Part shown: positions 48,447 through 57,638 of the stretch, one piece after another
How the letters are laid out: each line of letters starts with the position of its first letter
Position numbering within the stretch: the first letter of the stretch is position 1
Source: Nocardia sp. BSTN01
GTDB taxonomy: Bacteria > Actinomycetota > Actinomycetes > Mycobacteriales > Mycobacteriaceae
Direction of reading: 5' to 3'
Length of the DNA stretch: 64,000 bases
Assembly: GCF_015354405.1 (NCBI RefSeq)
Contig: NZ_JADKYP010000023.1
Coordinates: 36,616-100,615, forward strand
The notes under the pieces: generated by a model
The model's input: only the letters and a program-made list of their open reading frames with translations
Databases searched by the model: none
What the model was told of the DNA's origin: nothing
Translations under genes and position numbers: made by a program

Positions 48447-49295
48447 ATGGCGAAATCTCCGTGGACCGAACCTGCCACCACCGCGTTGCGAGCCGCCGGG
48501 GTCCGGCTCGATTCCTACGATCTCTCCGCTACCCCCGGATTCACCGGCGACAAGAAACTCGGCGAGCAATTGCTGCCCGAACGCGGCGAGGTGCTGTCGG
48601 ATCTGCAGGAGATGCTGTTCGCGAACGGCCGTTCCGGTGACGACCGCAATCTGCTGCTCATTTTGCAGGGGATGGACACCGCGGGAAAGGGCGGTGTGGT
48701 GCGGCACGTGATCGGCATGGTCGACCCGCAGGGCGTGCGGCATGCCGCCTTCGGCGTGCCCACCGACGAGGAACGCCGCCACCACTATCTGTGGCGAATC
48801 CGCCATCGACTGCCGGCCGGTGGGCAGATCGGCGTCTTCGACCGGTCGCATTACGAGGACGTCCTCGTGGTGCGGGTGCAGAACCTGGTGTCGCGCGAGG
48901 TGTGGGAGCCGCGCTACGACGAGATCAACGAGTTCGAACGGGAGATCACCGAGTCGGGCACGACGATCGTCAAGGTCGCGATGTTCGTCTCGCTGGACGA
49001 ACAGAAACGCCGGCTCGGCGAGCGGCTGGAACGCTCGGACAAATACTGGAAGTACGACCCGAGCGATATCGACGACCGCGCCCTCTGGCCCGAATATCAG
49101 CAGGCGTATCAGGACGTGCTGGACCGCACCGATACCGAGCACGCACCGTGGTACGTCGTCCCGGCCGACCGGAAATGGTTCGCCCGGCTGGCGGTCACCG
49201 AATTGCTCGTCGACGCCCTGGGCGGCCTGAAGCTGACCTGGCCCGCGCCGCATTTCGACATCGAGACCGAGAAGGCGCGGCTCGCCGCCGGCTGA
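48447..49295 (+). CDS. Polyphosphate kinase 2 family protein
   Basis: A 282-residue PPK2. The Walker A loop is ILQGMDTAGKGGVVRHVIGM, the Walker B region IGVFDRSHYEDVLVVRV, and the lid region includes EQKRRLGERLERSDKYWKYD. PPK2 uses polyphosphate to phosphorylate nucleoside mono- or diphosphates, or makes polyphosphate from them. The single-domain length fits class I or III enzymes; the preferred nucleotide cannot be read from the sequence. Start ATG at 48447; 55 bases separate it from the EspG gene, so it may or may not share its transcript. Confidence 0.92.
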   Translation: MAKSPWTEPATTALRAAGVRLDSYDLSATPGFTGDKKLGEQLLPERGEVLSDLQEMLFANGRSGDDRNLLLILQGMDTAGKGGVVRHVIGMVDPQGVRHAAFGVPTDEERRHHYLWRIRHRLPAGGQIGVFDRSHYEDVLVVRVQNLVSREVWEPRYDEINEFEREITESGTTIVKVAMFVSLDEQKRRLGERLERSDKYWKYDPSDIDDRALWPEYQQAYQDVLDRTDTEHAPWYVVPADRKWFARLAVTELLVDALGGLKLTWPAPHFDIETEKARLAAG

Positions 49296-49506
49296 TCCGC
49301 GCGGAGACACCGGTCACCGCTGGGCAGATTTCGGCCGGAATCTCGGGGATCTCTCAGGTTGAGCGGGAATCATGTGGTGCCGAGTGTGCCCGGTGCGGCG
49401 GCCCGCTGATCATGCGGCACCGCGACGGCGCGGCGGACGGCCCGTACGATCGCAGGCGGCGCCCGGCCGCACGATGTCGCACACATACACGTAACACAGG
49501 AAAGGC

Positions 49507-50295
49507 GTGGTGAACTCCGAGGTGAGCAAGAATCCGCGTGGGAAGAACTCGCTGACGGCGGTGCGAGGCGGAGATCGCACGCGCACGATCCTGATTCAGG
49601 TGGGCGTCGCGGCCGTGCTGATCGCGCTCATCGCGGCCATCGGCATCAGCATCGCCGTCAAACAGTCCAACAAGAACGACACCGGGCCGGTGCCCTCGGT
49701 CGCCGCGCAGCCGGCCTCACCCGACGCGGTCACCGGATCCATCACCGATCAGGGCGAGATCAAGATCGGCAAGCCCGGTGCCAAGGTCGACATCCGCGTC
49801 GTCGCCGACCTGCAGTGCCCGGCCTGCAAGATGTTCGAGACCGCCAACGCCAAGGCCATCGAGGATGCTGTGAACGCGGGCACGGCCAGCGTGCGCTACA
49901 ACATCATCGCCTTCCTGGACCAGTCCTCGGGCGGCACCCGCTACTCTTCGCGCGCGGCCAACGCCGCCTACTGCGTCGCCGGATCCGACCCCACCAAATT
50001 CCTGCCGTGGCTGACCACCATGTACGAGCAGCAGCCCCCGGAGGGCGGCACCGGCCTGCCCGACGAGAAGCTGGTGCAGATCGCCCAGGCCGCCGGATAC
50101 ACCGATCCGGCCGTGGCCGAGTGCATCACGTCGGACAAGTACGACAAGTACGTGCAGAAGACCACCAAGGACGTGCTCAACAGCGGCATCAAGTCCACGC
50201 CGACGGTGTACGTCGACGGTAAGCAGATCACCAGCTCGCAGCAGCTGATGCAGCCCGACGGTCTGCGCCCGGTGATCGAGGCCGCGGCCAAGTGA
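49507..50295 (+). CDS. Membrane-anchored DsbA-like thiol oxidoreductase
   Basis: A 262-residue protein with a basic cytoplasmic start, one membrane anchor (IQVGVAAVLIALIAAIGISI, about 30-49) and a periplasmic thioredoxin-fold DsbA-like domain. The active site is VVADLQCPACKMFE (CPAC) and the cis-Pro loop is KSTPTVYVDGKQ. It introduces disulphides into exported proteins. GTG codons at 49507 and 49510 follow AGGAAAGG; the first is used. Its last bases overlap the VKOR gene (GTGA), so the oxidant and its recycling enzyme are made together. Confidence 0.92.
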   Translation: MVNSEVSKNPRGKNSLTAVRGGDRTRTILIQVGVAAVLIALIAAIGISIAVKQSNKNDTGPVPSVAAQPASPDAVTGSITDQGEIKIGKPGAKVDIRVVADLQCPACKMFETANAKAIEDAVNAGTASVRYNIIAFLDQSSGGTRYSSRAANAAYCVAGSDPTKFLPWLTTMYEQQPPEGGTGLPDEKLVQIAQAAGYTDPAVAECITSDKYDKYVQKTTKDVLNSGIKSTPTVYVDGKQITSSQQLMQPDGLRPVIEAAAK

Positions 50296-50858
50296 TCACC
50301 GTCCGGCCCCGCCCCGCGTGGCTGCTCCTGCTCGGCACCCTGCTGGGCTGGCTGGCCGCGGTGACGTTGACGATCGAAGATTTCAAGCTGCTGAAGGATC
50401 CGTCCTATCGGCCGTCGTGCAGTATCAATCCGATCCTGTCCTGCGGTTCGGTGATGGCGACCCATCAGGCGTCGGTGTTCGGATTCCCGAATCCAATCAT
50501 CGGCGTGACGGGATTCTCGGTGGCGGTCACCATCGCGGTGCTCGCGGTCGCCGGCGTCGCCCTGCCGCGCTGGTTCTGGGGCGGACTGTGGATCGGCCTG
50601 ATCGCCGGCATGGGCTTCGTCTTCTGGCTGATCTTCCAGAGCCTCTACCGCATCGGCGCGCTGTGCCCGTACTGCATGGTGGTGTGGACGTTCACGCCGG
50701 TCTGCCTGGCGGTGGTCACCGATCAACTGTGGGGCGGGGCCCGCGGGATCATGGGCATCATCGCGCAGTGGCGGTGGACGATCGTGGTGGTCTACTACGC
50801 GATCGTGCTGCTGCTGGTCTTCCTGCGCTTCCAGGATTACTGGCTCTCGCTGTTCTGA
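50292..50858 (+). CDS. Vitamin K epoxide reductase (VKOR) family protein
   Basis: A 188-residue integral membrane protein with five hydrophobic segments. Loop cysteines occur in PSCSINPILSCGSV and the redox CxxC in RIGALCPYCMVVWTF. Bacterial VKOR reoxidises DsbA with quinone, replacing DsbB; mycobacteria use this system. The GTG overlaps the DsbA-like stop. The stop abuts the stop of the convergent protease gene with no spacer, and no terminator hairpin is visible there. Confidence 0.95.
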   Translation: MITVRPRPAWLLLLGTLLGWLAAVTLTIEDFKLLKDPSYRPSCSINPILSCGSVMATHQASVFGFPNPIIGVTGFSVAVTIAVLAVAGVALPRWFWGGLWIGLIAGMGFVFWLIFQSLYRIGALCPYCMVVWTFTPVCLAVVTDQLWGGARGIMGIIAQWRWTIVVVYYAIVLLLVFLRFQDYWLSLF

Positions 50859-51971
50859 TCAGTTGGGCGGGCCGGCGGCCAGCGTCACCGCGAGCGCGCG
50901 GTGGGTGCCGTCCGGCTCGACCAGATCCAGCCGGATCATCTCGTCCGGCCGGCGCACATTGAGTGCGGCCTTGAGGCTCTGCGCCGAAGTGACCGGAGTG
51001 TCGTCGACCGCGACGATCACCTCGCCGGAATTCAGCCCGGCCGCGAAGGCCGGCAGCCCGTAGATCGCCACGTCCACCCGGGCGCCGGTGGGTTTGGCAT
51101 CGGAGGTCAGCACACCGAGAGTCGCGGTCGGGCCGACATGGACGGTGTCGGTGGGAATGCCGGTGCGGATCTGGCGCACCACGCTCAACGCCCGATCGAT
51201 CGGCACCGCGTATCCGCTGGCCTGCCCCTGCTGCCGGGACAGTTCTCCCGAGGCGGCGGTCACCACCCCGATCACCGCCCCGGACCGGTCGACCAGGGCG
51301 CCACCGGACTGTCCGGAGACCACCGGCGCGGCCACCTCGATCATCCCGATCAACGCCTTGCGCGACAGATCGGCGGTGTCCCGCGCGACGATCGAGGCGT
51401 CCAGTGCGGTGACCGTGCCCGGTGTCGCGGTCGGCGAACCGGTTCCGCCCGCATTGCCGATCGCCAGCGCCTGATCGCCGACCCGGACCCCGGCGGAGCT
51501 GCCGATGCGGGCCACCGCCAGTGCCGCCGCGCCGGTCAGCGACAGCAGGGCGATATCAGCGTCGGAGTCGTAGCCGAGCACCCTCGCCGGATAGTGCCCG
51601 CCGTTGCCGAGATCGCCGACGGTGATGGTCTCCGCCCCCTTCACCACATGGTGGCTGGTCAGGATCTCCCCGTCGGGGCTGAGCACGATGCCCGAACCGG
51701 CCGCGCCCATCCCGCTGGGCCGGATCGACACGTTGATGTTCACCAGTTCGGGTTCGACGGCCGAGGCCACCGCCGCGGGATCCATCGGCGGCACGGGCGG
51801 GCCGAACAGCGCCGAGGTGGAGTGGCCGGCGGGTACCGCCCAGCGCGGCAGATCGCCGCGGTAGCCCAGAAACGCCGCGCCGACCAGGGCCATGACGAGC
51901 ACGAAGACGACCGTCGACAGCCACCCGCCGCGAGCCGGACGCGATTGCCGGCCCGAATGCTGCTCGTCCAT
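50859..51971 (-). CDS. Membrane-anchored trypsin-like PDZ serine protease (S1C/HtrA-like)
   Basis: A 370-residue protease with an N-terminal anchor (WLSTVVFVLVMALVGAAFLG) and an S1C catalytic domain. The triad is His in ILTSHHVVKGAET, Asp in YDSDADIALLSL and Ser in VVSGQSGGALVDRSG. The C-terminal PDZ domain includes DVAIYGLPAFAAGLNSGEV and AVDDTPVTSAQSLKAAL. It faces the periplasm and probably degrades damaged exported proteins or cleaves a signalling target. The ATG at 51971 follows GGGAG; upstream ATGs add a low-complexity segment. It is convergent with the DsbA/VKOR pair. Confidence 0.9.
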   Translation of the reverse strand: MDEQHSGRQSRPARGGWLSTVVFVLVMALVGAAFLGYRGDLPRWAVPAGHSTSALFGPPVPPMDPAAVASAVEPELVNINVSIRPSGMGAAGSGIVLSPDGEILTSHHVVKGAETITVGDLGNGGHYPARVLGYDSDADIALLSLTGAAALAVARIGSSAGVRVGDQALAIGNAGGTGSPTATPGTVTALDASIVARDTADLSRKALIGMIEVAAPVVSGQSGGALVDRSGAVIGVVTAASGELSRQQGQASGYAVPIDRALSVVRQIRTGIPTDTVHVGPTATLGVLTSDAKPTGARVDVAIYGLPAFAAGLNSGEVIVAVDDTPVTSAQSLKAALNVRRPDEMIRLDLVEPDGTHRALAVTLAAGPPN

Positions 51972-52053
51972 CGCCGCTCCCGATTCTGCATGCCCGGGGT
52001 GGGCTGGCGGAGTTTGTGCTTTCATGTGTACCAAATCGGCGCGGCGCCCGGTA

Positions 52054-52785
52054 TCACTCCTGCAATGCCGCCACCGCGAACATCAGCGCGGCGCCCGCGA
52101 TCGTGCAGAACAGCACGGCCCGCGACGGCCGGCCCGAATGCGCTTCCGGCAGAATGTCACTCGTTGCCAGATACAGCAGGAATCCGGCGAAATATCCCAG
52201 ATACAGGCCCGCGACGTCGGCGGGCACCCGGATCACCGTGCCGATGACCGCGCCCGCCACCGGCGCCAGCGCGTCCAGGACCAGCAGGGTCAGCGCCCGC
52301 CGCCGCGCGTTGCCGTACAGCGTGGGAATGGTGAAGGCGTTGAATCCGTCGGCGAAATCGTGCGAGATCACCGCGATCGCGACCGAGACGCCCAGCGCCG
52401 TCCCGGTCTGGAACCCGACGCCGATACTCAGGCCGTCGAGCATGCTGTGGAAGATCAACCCTCCGGTGGCGACCAGGCCGACCGAGGGAAAGTCGTGGGT
52501 GTGGCGGCCGAAATCCTGTTCGTGACCGACGTGGATCGCCATCTCGCGTTCGATGATGTGAATGGTGAAGAAGCCGATCACCGCGGCCACGAGCACTCCT
52601 GGCACCCCCGCGACGAGCTGACCGGATTCGGCCAGCGCATCGGGAATCAGGTCGAAGGCGACCACACCGAGCATGATTCCGGCGGCCAGCCCGAGGATCA
52701 GCCGCTTGCGCTCACCGATGCGCGCGGCCACCAATCCGCCTGCCAGCGTCGAACACATCGAGAGCAGGGCCAGCAGGATCGCCAC
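52054..52785 (-). CDS. ZIP-family divalent metal transporter
   Basis: A 243-residue transporter with eight hydrophobic segments. Metal-site helices are [14 protein letters not shown] (TM4) and [13 protein letters not shown] (TM5), where His and Asp replace some usual Glu positions. A His-rich loop ([14 protein letters not shown]) between TM3 and TM4 is typical of ZIP proteins. It imports zinc or a similar cation into the cytoplasm. The start is uncertain: GTG at 52785 begins just before TM1, GTG at 52824 adds 13 residues. It is divergent from the zinc-dependent alcohol dehydrogenase gene. Confidence 0.85.
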   Translation of the reverse strand: MAILLALLSMCSTLAGGLVAARIGERKRLILGLAAGIMLGVVAFDLIPDALAESGQLVAGVPGVLVAAVIGFFTIHIIEREMAIHVGHEQDFGRHTHDFPSVGLVATGGLIFHSMLDGLSIGVGFQTGTALGVSVAIAVISHDFADGFNAFTIPTLYGNARRRALTLLVLDALAPVAGAVIGTVIRVPADVAGLYLGYFAGFLLYLATSDILPEAHSGRPSRAVLFCTIAGAALMFAVAALQE

Positions 52786-52924
52786 CGGACCAGCATCCGA
52801 TATCGGCGCGAGCCCGCCGAGCACATCCGACCGGCGGGTCGCCCGGGTGCTGTGTTCAATGGCACCCTGCGCAGCTTCGCGGGATAGTTTGCATAGGCAA
52901 CCATGCGGGGGTAGGCATGAACGC

Positions 52925-53977
52925 ATGACGACAGCTGCCGCGTATTCCGTGTCCGCGCCCGACGGCCGGTTCACCAAGACCACCATCGAACGCCGCGCAC
53001 TCGGCCCGCACGACGTGCTGATCGATATCAAGTACGCCGGCATCTGCCACTCCGACATCCACACCGCGCGCAACGAGTGGCACGGCACCAAGTACCCCTG
53101 CGTCCCGGGTCACGAGATCGCGGGTCTGGTGGCCGCGGTCGGCTCGGAGGTGACCAAGTTCGCGGTCGGCGACCGGGTCGGCGTGGGCTGCATGGTCGAT
53201 TCGTGCGGACAGTGCGAGCCCTGCCTGGCCGGTGAGCAGCAGTACTGCGTGCGCGGCGCCACCATGACCTACAACGGCACCGTCCCGGAGGAAATCCAGG
53301 CCGGCGGCTACACCCTGGGCGGGTATTCGACCCAGGTGGTGGTGACCGACGGCTTCGTGGTGGGCATTCCGGAGGGCATCGGACTCGACGAGGCCGCGCC
53401 GCTGCTGTGCGCGGGAATCACGCTGTATTCGCCGCTGCGGCACTGGAACGCCGGCCCCGGCAAGCAGGTGGCCATCATCGGCATGGGTGGCCTGGGCCAT
53501 GTCGGGGTGAAGATCGCGGCCGCGATGGGCGCCGAGGTGACGGTGCTGAGCCATTCGCTGAACAAGGAGGACGACGGCCGGCGGTTCGGCGCGCACCACT
53601 ACTACGCCACCACCGACCGCCAGATCTTCCGCGATCTGCGCAACCGATTCGACCTGATCGTCAACACCGTCTCGGCCGATCTGCCGATCGACACCTATAT
53701 GCGCCTGCTGAACCTCGACGGCACCATGGTGATCCTCGGCCTGCCCGATCAGCCGCTCGCGGTGCGGCCGTTCACCCTCACCGGCAACCGCCGGTCGCTG
53801 GCCGGCTCGAATATCGGCGGCATCCCGCAAACCCAGGAGATGCTGAACTTCTGCGCCGAACACGGCATCGGCGCCGAGATCGAGGTCATCTCCGCCGATC
53901 GCATCGACGAGGCCTACGAGCGCGTGGTCGCCAGCGACGTGCGGTACCGGTTCGTCATCGACGCCGCCACCATGTGA
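52925..53977 (+). CDS. Zinc-dependent NAD(P) alcohol dehydrogenase (AdhC/CAD-like)
   Basis: A 350-residue medium-chain dehydrogenase. Catalytic zinc ligands are in GICHSDIH and GHEIAG; the structural zinc site is [15 protein letters not shown]. The Rossmann loop is [20 protein letters not shown]; the Ser-His residues in [10 protein letters not shown] after strand 2 favour NADP. It resembles mycobacterial AdhC and cinnamyl-alcohol dehydrogenase types, which reduce aldehydes. The ATG at 52925 is used. Its 3' end overlaps the convergent PapA-like gene by 23 bases. It faces the ZIP transporter across a 139-base divergent region. Confidence 0.93.
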   Translation: MTTAAAYSVSAPDGRFTKTTIERRALGPHDVLIDIKYAGICHSDIHTARNEWHGTKYPCVPGHEIAGLVAAVGSEVTKFAVGDRVGVGCMVDSCGQCEPCLAGEQQYCVRGATMTYNGTVPEEIQAGGYTLGGYSTQVVVTDGFVVGIPEGIGLDEAAPLLCAGITLYSPLRHWNAGPGKQVAIIGMGGLGHVGVKIAAAMGAEVTVLSHSLNKEDDGRRFGAHHYYATTDRQIFRDLRNRFDLIVNTVSADLPIDTYMRLLNLDGTMVILGLPDQPLAVRPFTLTGNRRSLAGSNIGGIPQTQEMLNFCAEHGIGAEIEVISADRIDEAYERVVASDVRYRFVIDAATM

Positions 53978-55460
53978 ATTTCGGGGCGACGCCGTCGTCC
54001 GCGCGCCCGGCGTCGTCACCGGACCGGAAGACCGTGCCGTCCCCGGACGCCGGAACCGAACCGGCGCCGGATCGCGCTGCCCCGCCGTAGCCGGACGACG
54101 CTCCCGTGCTGTCGCCCGATGACGCCCCCGCGCTGTCGCCCGATGACGCTCCCGCGCCGCCGCCCGATGAGGCCCCCGCGCCGATGGCGGTGCGGTGCAA
54201 CAACTCCGCGAGATTGCGGCGCACCCGGCCCATCTGGGCGCGGCTGTGATCGTTGGTGTCGTATTCGACCTGCACCGTCAGCCGCTCCCCCAGGGTGAAG
54301 GCGGTCAGCTTGGGCGGCATCCCGGGCCCCATGGCCAGCAGGTTGTCGCGCACCAGCCGCACCCCGTCGGGGACGATGTGGTCCGGCACCCGGCCGATGT
54401 TCGACAGCGCGATACTGGGCTGTTCCGCGAGCATCCGGGCGGTGGCCTCGTCGCGAATGTATCGGCCCGCCAACGCCATTCGCGCGGGGTCGCGACGCTC
54501 GAGCGCCGCGCGGACGTCGGCGTGCACCACCTGTCCCAGTTCGAACGGATCGGCGGATTCGGCCACCGCCAGGAGCGTGCCCCAGCCGGAGGCGCAGTTG
54601 AGCACCGTCTCGTCGGGCAGCCACGGATCCAGCGCCGCACGCATATCGGCGGCATAGCCGCAGACCATCGGCAGTGCGCCGACGCCGCCCAGTTCGGCGC
54701 GCACCGCGGCCAGCGCACACCCGCTCAGCAGGGCGTTCACCCCGATTCCGGCCGCGCGCGCCGCCGCGGCGAAGGCCGCGGTCACCTCCGGTTCCAGTTC
54801 GATCCGCTCGGCGACGAAGAGTCCCCGTCCCGATCCGGCCGTGCCGTCGCGCGGCAGGCGGGCGGGCGCCTCACCGATGATCGTGCGCATCGCCGCGAGC
54901 AGTTCGGTGACCTCCGCCTCGGAGACGACGGCGGTGAGGCGCTCGTCGACCGCTTGCGGCAGTTCGTGATTCGCGCGCACGGGCATCGGCGCGCCACGAC
55001 GGTGGGCGGTATAGCGCCGCCACATCTCATCCAGCAGCGCGAAAGCCGAACGGCCGTCGGTGATTCCGTGATGGATGACGAGCACGATGCGGGCGCGGTC
55101 GTCCTCGCGGAACACCCGCGCGAAGAACAACCCGTCGTCCCACGGTTGCGGCTGGTTGACGAAATCGACGTATTCGATGTCACCACCGGCGCTTTCGGTG
55201 ACCGGGGGCCGGTAGCCCTCGACATGGCGGAGCACGAGCATCCCGCCGTCGTCGACTCGGCGGCAGCTGAGCAGCGGATTGTCGGCGGCCAGTTCGGCCA
55301 GCACCGTGCGCAGCAGTTCGGTGTCGAATTCCCCCTCGACGGTCGATCCGATGAACAGCGCCATTCCGCCGACCGGCACGGAACCGAAGGTGGCGTGTTC
55401 CTGGAAGTAACCCGACTCGAAGGGCGATATCGGACGTTGCGTGACCATACGGAGAACCAT
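53955..55460 (-). CDS. PapA-like condensation-domain acyltransferase
   Basis: A 501-residue BAHD/condensation-fold acyltransferase. The catalytic motif is [15 protein letters not shown] (HHxxTDG, about residues 130-136). The second domain carries a SGWGTLL segment where related proteins have DFGWG. Such enzymes (mycobacterial PapA5 type) move acyl chains from carrier proteins or CoA to lipid alcohols. The first ATG at 55460 is used; 55448 is possible. The last ~80 residues are a Gly/Ala/Ser-rich tail encoded partly by a 24-bp tandem repeat, overlapping the alcohol dehydrogenase gene. A divergent TetR gene and a long palindrome suggest dedicated repression. Confidence 0.82.
   Translation of the reverse strand: MVLRMVTQRPISPFESGYFQEHATFGSVPVGGMALFIGSTVEGEFDTELLRTVLAELAADNPLLSCRRVDDGGMLVLRHVEGYRPPVTESAGGDIEYVDFVNQPQPWDDGLFFARVFREDDRARIVLVIHHGITDGRSAFALLDEMWRRYTAHRRGAPMPVRANHELPQAVDERLTAVVSEAEVTELLAAMRTIIGEAPARLPRDGTAGSGRGLFVAERIELEPEVTAAFAAAARAAGIGVNALLSGCALAAVRAELGGVGALPMVCGYAADMRAALDPWLPDETVLNCASGWGTLLAVAESADPFELGQVVHADVRAALERRDPARMALAGRYIRDEATARMLAEQPSIALSNIGRVPDHIVPDGVRLVRDNLLAMGPGMPPKLTAFTLGERLTVQVEYDTNDHSRAQMGRVRRNLAELLHRTAIGAGASSGGGAGASSGDSAGASSGDSTGASSGYGGAARSGAGSVPASGDGTVFRSGDDAGRADDGVAPKFTWWRRR
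54091..54186 (-). repeat. Four-unit 24-bp tandem repeat in the acyltransferase 3' end
   Basis: Four imperfect 24-bp units (54091-54114, 54115-54138, 54139-54162, 54163-54186) share the core CCCGATGACGC. They encode an eight-residue repeat of the GAGASSGD type in the PapA-like protein tail. The repeat count is likely to vary between strains. Confidence 0.85.
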
Positions 55461-55466
55461 ACATCC

Positions 55467-55501
55467 GTTTCAAACAAATGTCACAAACATTTGTTTGAAA
55501 C
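55467..55501. promoter_or_regulatory. 14-7-14 perfect palindromic operator between PapA-like and TetR genes
   Basis: GTTTCAAACAAATG (55467-55480) and CATTTGTTTGAAAC (55488-55501) are perfect inverted arms with a 7-base spacer. The site is A/T-rich in very GC-rich DNA, lies 6 bases upstream of the acyltransferase start and 32 bases upstream of the TetR start. It is the best candidate operator for this TetR regulator. Confidence 0.85.
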
Positions 55502-55533
55502 ATGCGTCAGCGAGCACTTGCTACCCTGCCGAC

Positions 55534-56097
55534 GTGGGAACTCGTGAGGATCTGCTCTCAGCGGCCAAACACTGCCTGGCCGAACGCGGCTACGCCCGCA
55601 CGACGGTGCGCGATATCGTCGCCGCCTCGGGCAGCAACCTCGCCGCGATCAACTACCACTTCGGCACCCGAGACGCCCTGCTCACCCAGGCCATGATCGA
55701 ATCGTCCGCCGAGGCGGTGCAGCAGATCCTCGACGCGCTCGCCGAGAGCAGCGAACCGCAGCCGGCCGAGCGGCTGCTCACATTTCTGCGGCGTCTCATC
55801 GCCACCTTCACCGACCAGCGGGCGCTGTGGGCGGCCAATATCGAAAGTCTCGCCCAGGCATTGCATTCCGGTGAGGTCAAGGCCGACATCGCGGCCAAAC
55901 AGCGCGAGGGAAAAGCCGCACTGACTCGAATGTTGTTGCCCGCCAGAGATATCGAGGACGACGACGGCGGCCCGATCGGCGCGCTGCTCTGGACGCTGCT
56001 CGACGGCCTGCTCGTCCAGTGGTTACTGGACCCGAAGTCCGCGCCCTCGGCGGAGCAGCTCGTCGCCGGTCTGCGCACCCTCGCCCCGATGCTGTAA
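55534..56097 (+). CDS. TetR-family regulator divergent from the PapA-like gene
   Basis: A 187-residue TetR regulator. The HTH is TTVRDIVAASGSNLAAINYH followed by FGTRDALLTQAM. The C-terminal domain (LWAANIESLAQALHSGEV, GALLWTLLDGLLVQWLL) is helical and probably binds a hydrophobic ligand. The GTG at 55534 places the HTH at the usual distance from the N-terminus; the frame upstream crosses the operator and is rejected. The mRNA leader is short. It should repress itself and the divergent acyltransferase through the 35-bp palindrome. Confidence 0.92.
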   Translation: MGTREDLLSAAKHCLAERGYARTTVRDIVAASGSNLAAINYHFGTRDALLTQAMIESSAEAVQQILDALAESSEPQPAERLLTFLRRLIATFTDQRALWAANIESLAQALHSGEVKADIAAKQREGKAALTRMLLPARDIEDDDGGPIGALLWTLLDGLLVQWLLDPKSAPSAEQLVAGLRTLAPML

Positions 56098-56182
56098 TCG
56101 ACGGGAAGGACGCGGCCGTCGACGAATCGCGCCGGTCACGCGGGCCGGCATCCGGTCGTCGGCGCACCGGCACCGACCAACC

Positions 56183-57184
56183 TCACCCGCCGAGGACCAC
56201 GCGGAGCACACTCCCCGTCCCCGTGGTGACCAGCAGCGCACGATCGTCGGTGGGGATTCTCGAGACCGAGGTGGCCGGCACACCCAGGTCGGCGACCGTG
56301 CAGACTCCGCCGGTGGCCGGGTCGACGCGGACCACGCGAGCGGTCGTGGTCGCGACGTAGAGCATGCCCTCCGGGCCCACGGTGAGATCGTCGGGCAGAG
56401 CGGTCAGCGGGAGCGCGCCGACGGTGACCGAGGCGACGGTCGTCTGCGCCTGCGGAGCGTCGACGGGGATGCGGACGATGCGGCCGTCGAGACTCTGGTA
56501 GAGCGTCGCGTAGAGCGAATCACCCTGCCACACAATGCCGTTGACACCGGTCGCCGCCGCGCGTGCGGTCCAGTCCGCGTCGACGGAGCCGCCGGGGCGC
56601 ACCTTCACCACGCCGTGCGCGGTGTCGGCGACATACAGATTGCCCGCCCCGTCGAAGGTCGCGCCGTTGGCCATGCCGAGACCGGAGACGTAGACCTGTG
56701 GCACCGGATGGTCGGCGCCGGGATCGAACCGCACCACGCCGGAGTTGTGCGCGCCGGGCAGCAGTCCGGCCGACGAGTCGCCGAAGACGACGTACAGCGC
56801 ACCGTCGGGGCCGAGCCGGATCGCACCGGGCGCGTCCACCGGCACCTCCGCGGTGACGTGGCCCGCGGAATCGTAGCGCTGCACCACATTTCGGAACACC
56901 CGCGAAACCCACAGGTTGCCGCGAGCGTCGTAGCCGAGGTTCTCGGCGAAATCCAGCAGCGGAGCCGAGGCGGGCAGCACCTGCTCCACCGAGGCGGCCG
57001 GGCAGCCGGGCGCCTCGGCGTGCACCGGGGCGAGCGCGGCCGGAAGTACGGCCGCGGCGCTCACCCACACTGTCGCGAGGGCGCCCACCGCTACGACGTG
57101 GCCGACGCCGTGCGTACCGCCCGGGCCGAGCCGAGAGATCCGTCGCCGGCCGCGGCGTGCACCCCACGGGAACGAACCACCCAT
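56183..57184 (-). CDS. Secreted SMP-30/NHL-like beta-propeller protein
   Basis: A 333-residue protein with an N-terminal basic segment and a signal/anchor helix (HVVAVGALATVWVSAAAVLP, mature part after AHAEAPG). Repeated blades are visible: LGYDARGNLWVSRVFRN, IRLGPDGALYVVFGDSS, ATFDGAGNLYVADTAHG and LTVGPEGMLYVATTTA. This is a six-bladed propeller of the gluconolactonase/NHL type. Catalytic or ligand residues cannot be assigned. The ATG at 57184 follows GGAGGG. It is convergent with the TetR gene and divergent from the GMC oxidoreductase. Confidence 0.78.
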   Translation of the reverse strand: MGGSFPWGARRGRRRISRLGPGGTHGVGHVVAVGALATVWVSAAAVLPAALAPVHAEAPGCPAASVEQVLPASAPLLDFAENLGYDARGNLWVSRVFRNVVQRYDSAGHVTAEVPVDAPGAIRLGPDGALYVVFGDSSAGLLPGAHNSGVVRFDPGADHPVPQVYVSGLGMANGATFDGAGNLYVADTAHGVVKVRPGGSVDADWTARAAATGVNGIVWQGDSLYATLYQSLDGRIVRIPVDAPQAQTTVASVTVGALPLTALPDDLTVGPEGMLYVATTTARVVRVDPATGGVCTVADLGVPATSVSRIPTDDRALLVTTGTGSVLRVVLGG

Positions 57185-57638
57185 CACGGCCCTCCTGCCG
57201 TTCGCCTGCATACCCGTGCGACCGTCTGCACGCCGGGCGTCGACGCCACCCGGGAACCGGGCGGCGGGTCCGGCCGAATCCTACGTGCCGCGGTCCGGAT
57301 ACGCCCGGGCTCACGCACACCGGCAACACCCCGCTCGGCAGCCCGCCGCAGACGGCGGTACGGGCCGCGGTCGACCGCCGCCCGGCCCGAATACGTCGCG
57401 TGACCTGTAATCGTCTGCGTACCTTGATATTCGGAGGCGCTACGACCCCGCGCCGGCGCCGCGCACGACGCCGCCGGCCGCCACCCCGATTCGCCGGTAC
57501 CGAACTCCGCTCCCGACCGCCCCGCACAGCGTAAGGTCGACCCTGGAACCGGGTCCGGGACTGTCTCTACGGCTATCACCGCAGGTCCGCCCGCCCGGAT
57601 CCGTGTCGGTGTTCGGCAACCGTGCTGGAGGTCCTCGC
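57185..57638. other. Intergenic region upstream of the GMC oxidoreductase
   Basis: About 450 bases between divergent genes, GC-rich and without a convincing open frame of typical codon use. A slightly A/T-richer stretch at about 57405-57440 (TGTAATCGTCTGCGTACC) could hold a promoter for one of the two genes. I see no strong palindrome or RNA element. Confidence 0.5.

Noticed and set aside
54091-54186. 24-bp repeat as a CRISPR array
   Set aside because: Units are contiguous, without spacers, and encode the acyltransferase tail.
57603-57638. Upstream GTG (57603) as start of the GMC oxidoreductase
   Set aside because: GTG 57639 has a GGAGG site seven bases away and gives the conserved N-terminus; the earlier one has no ribosome site.
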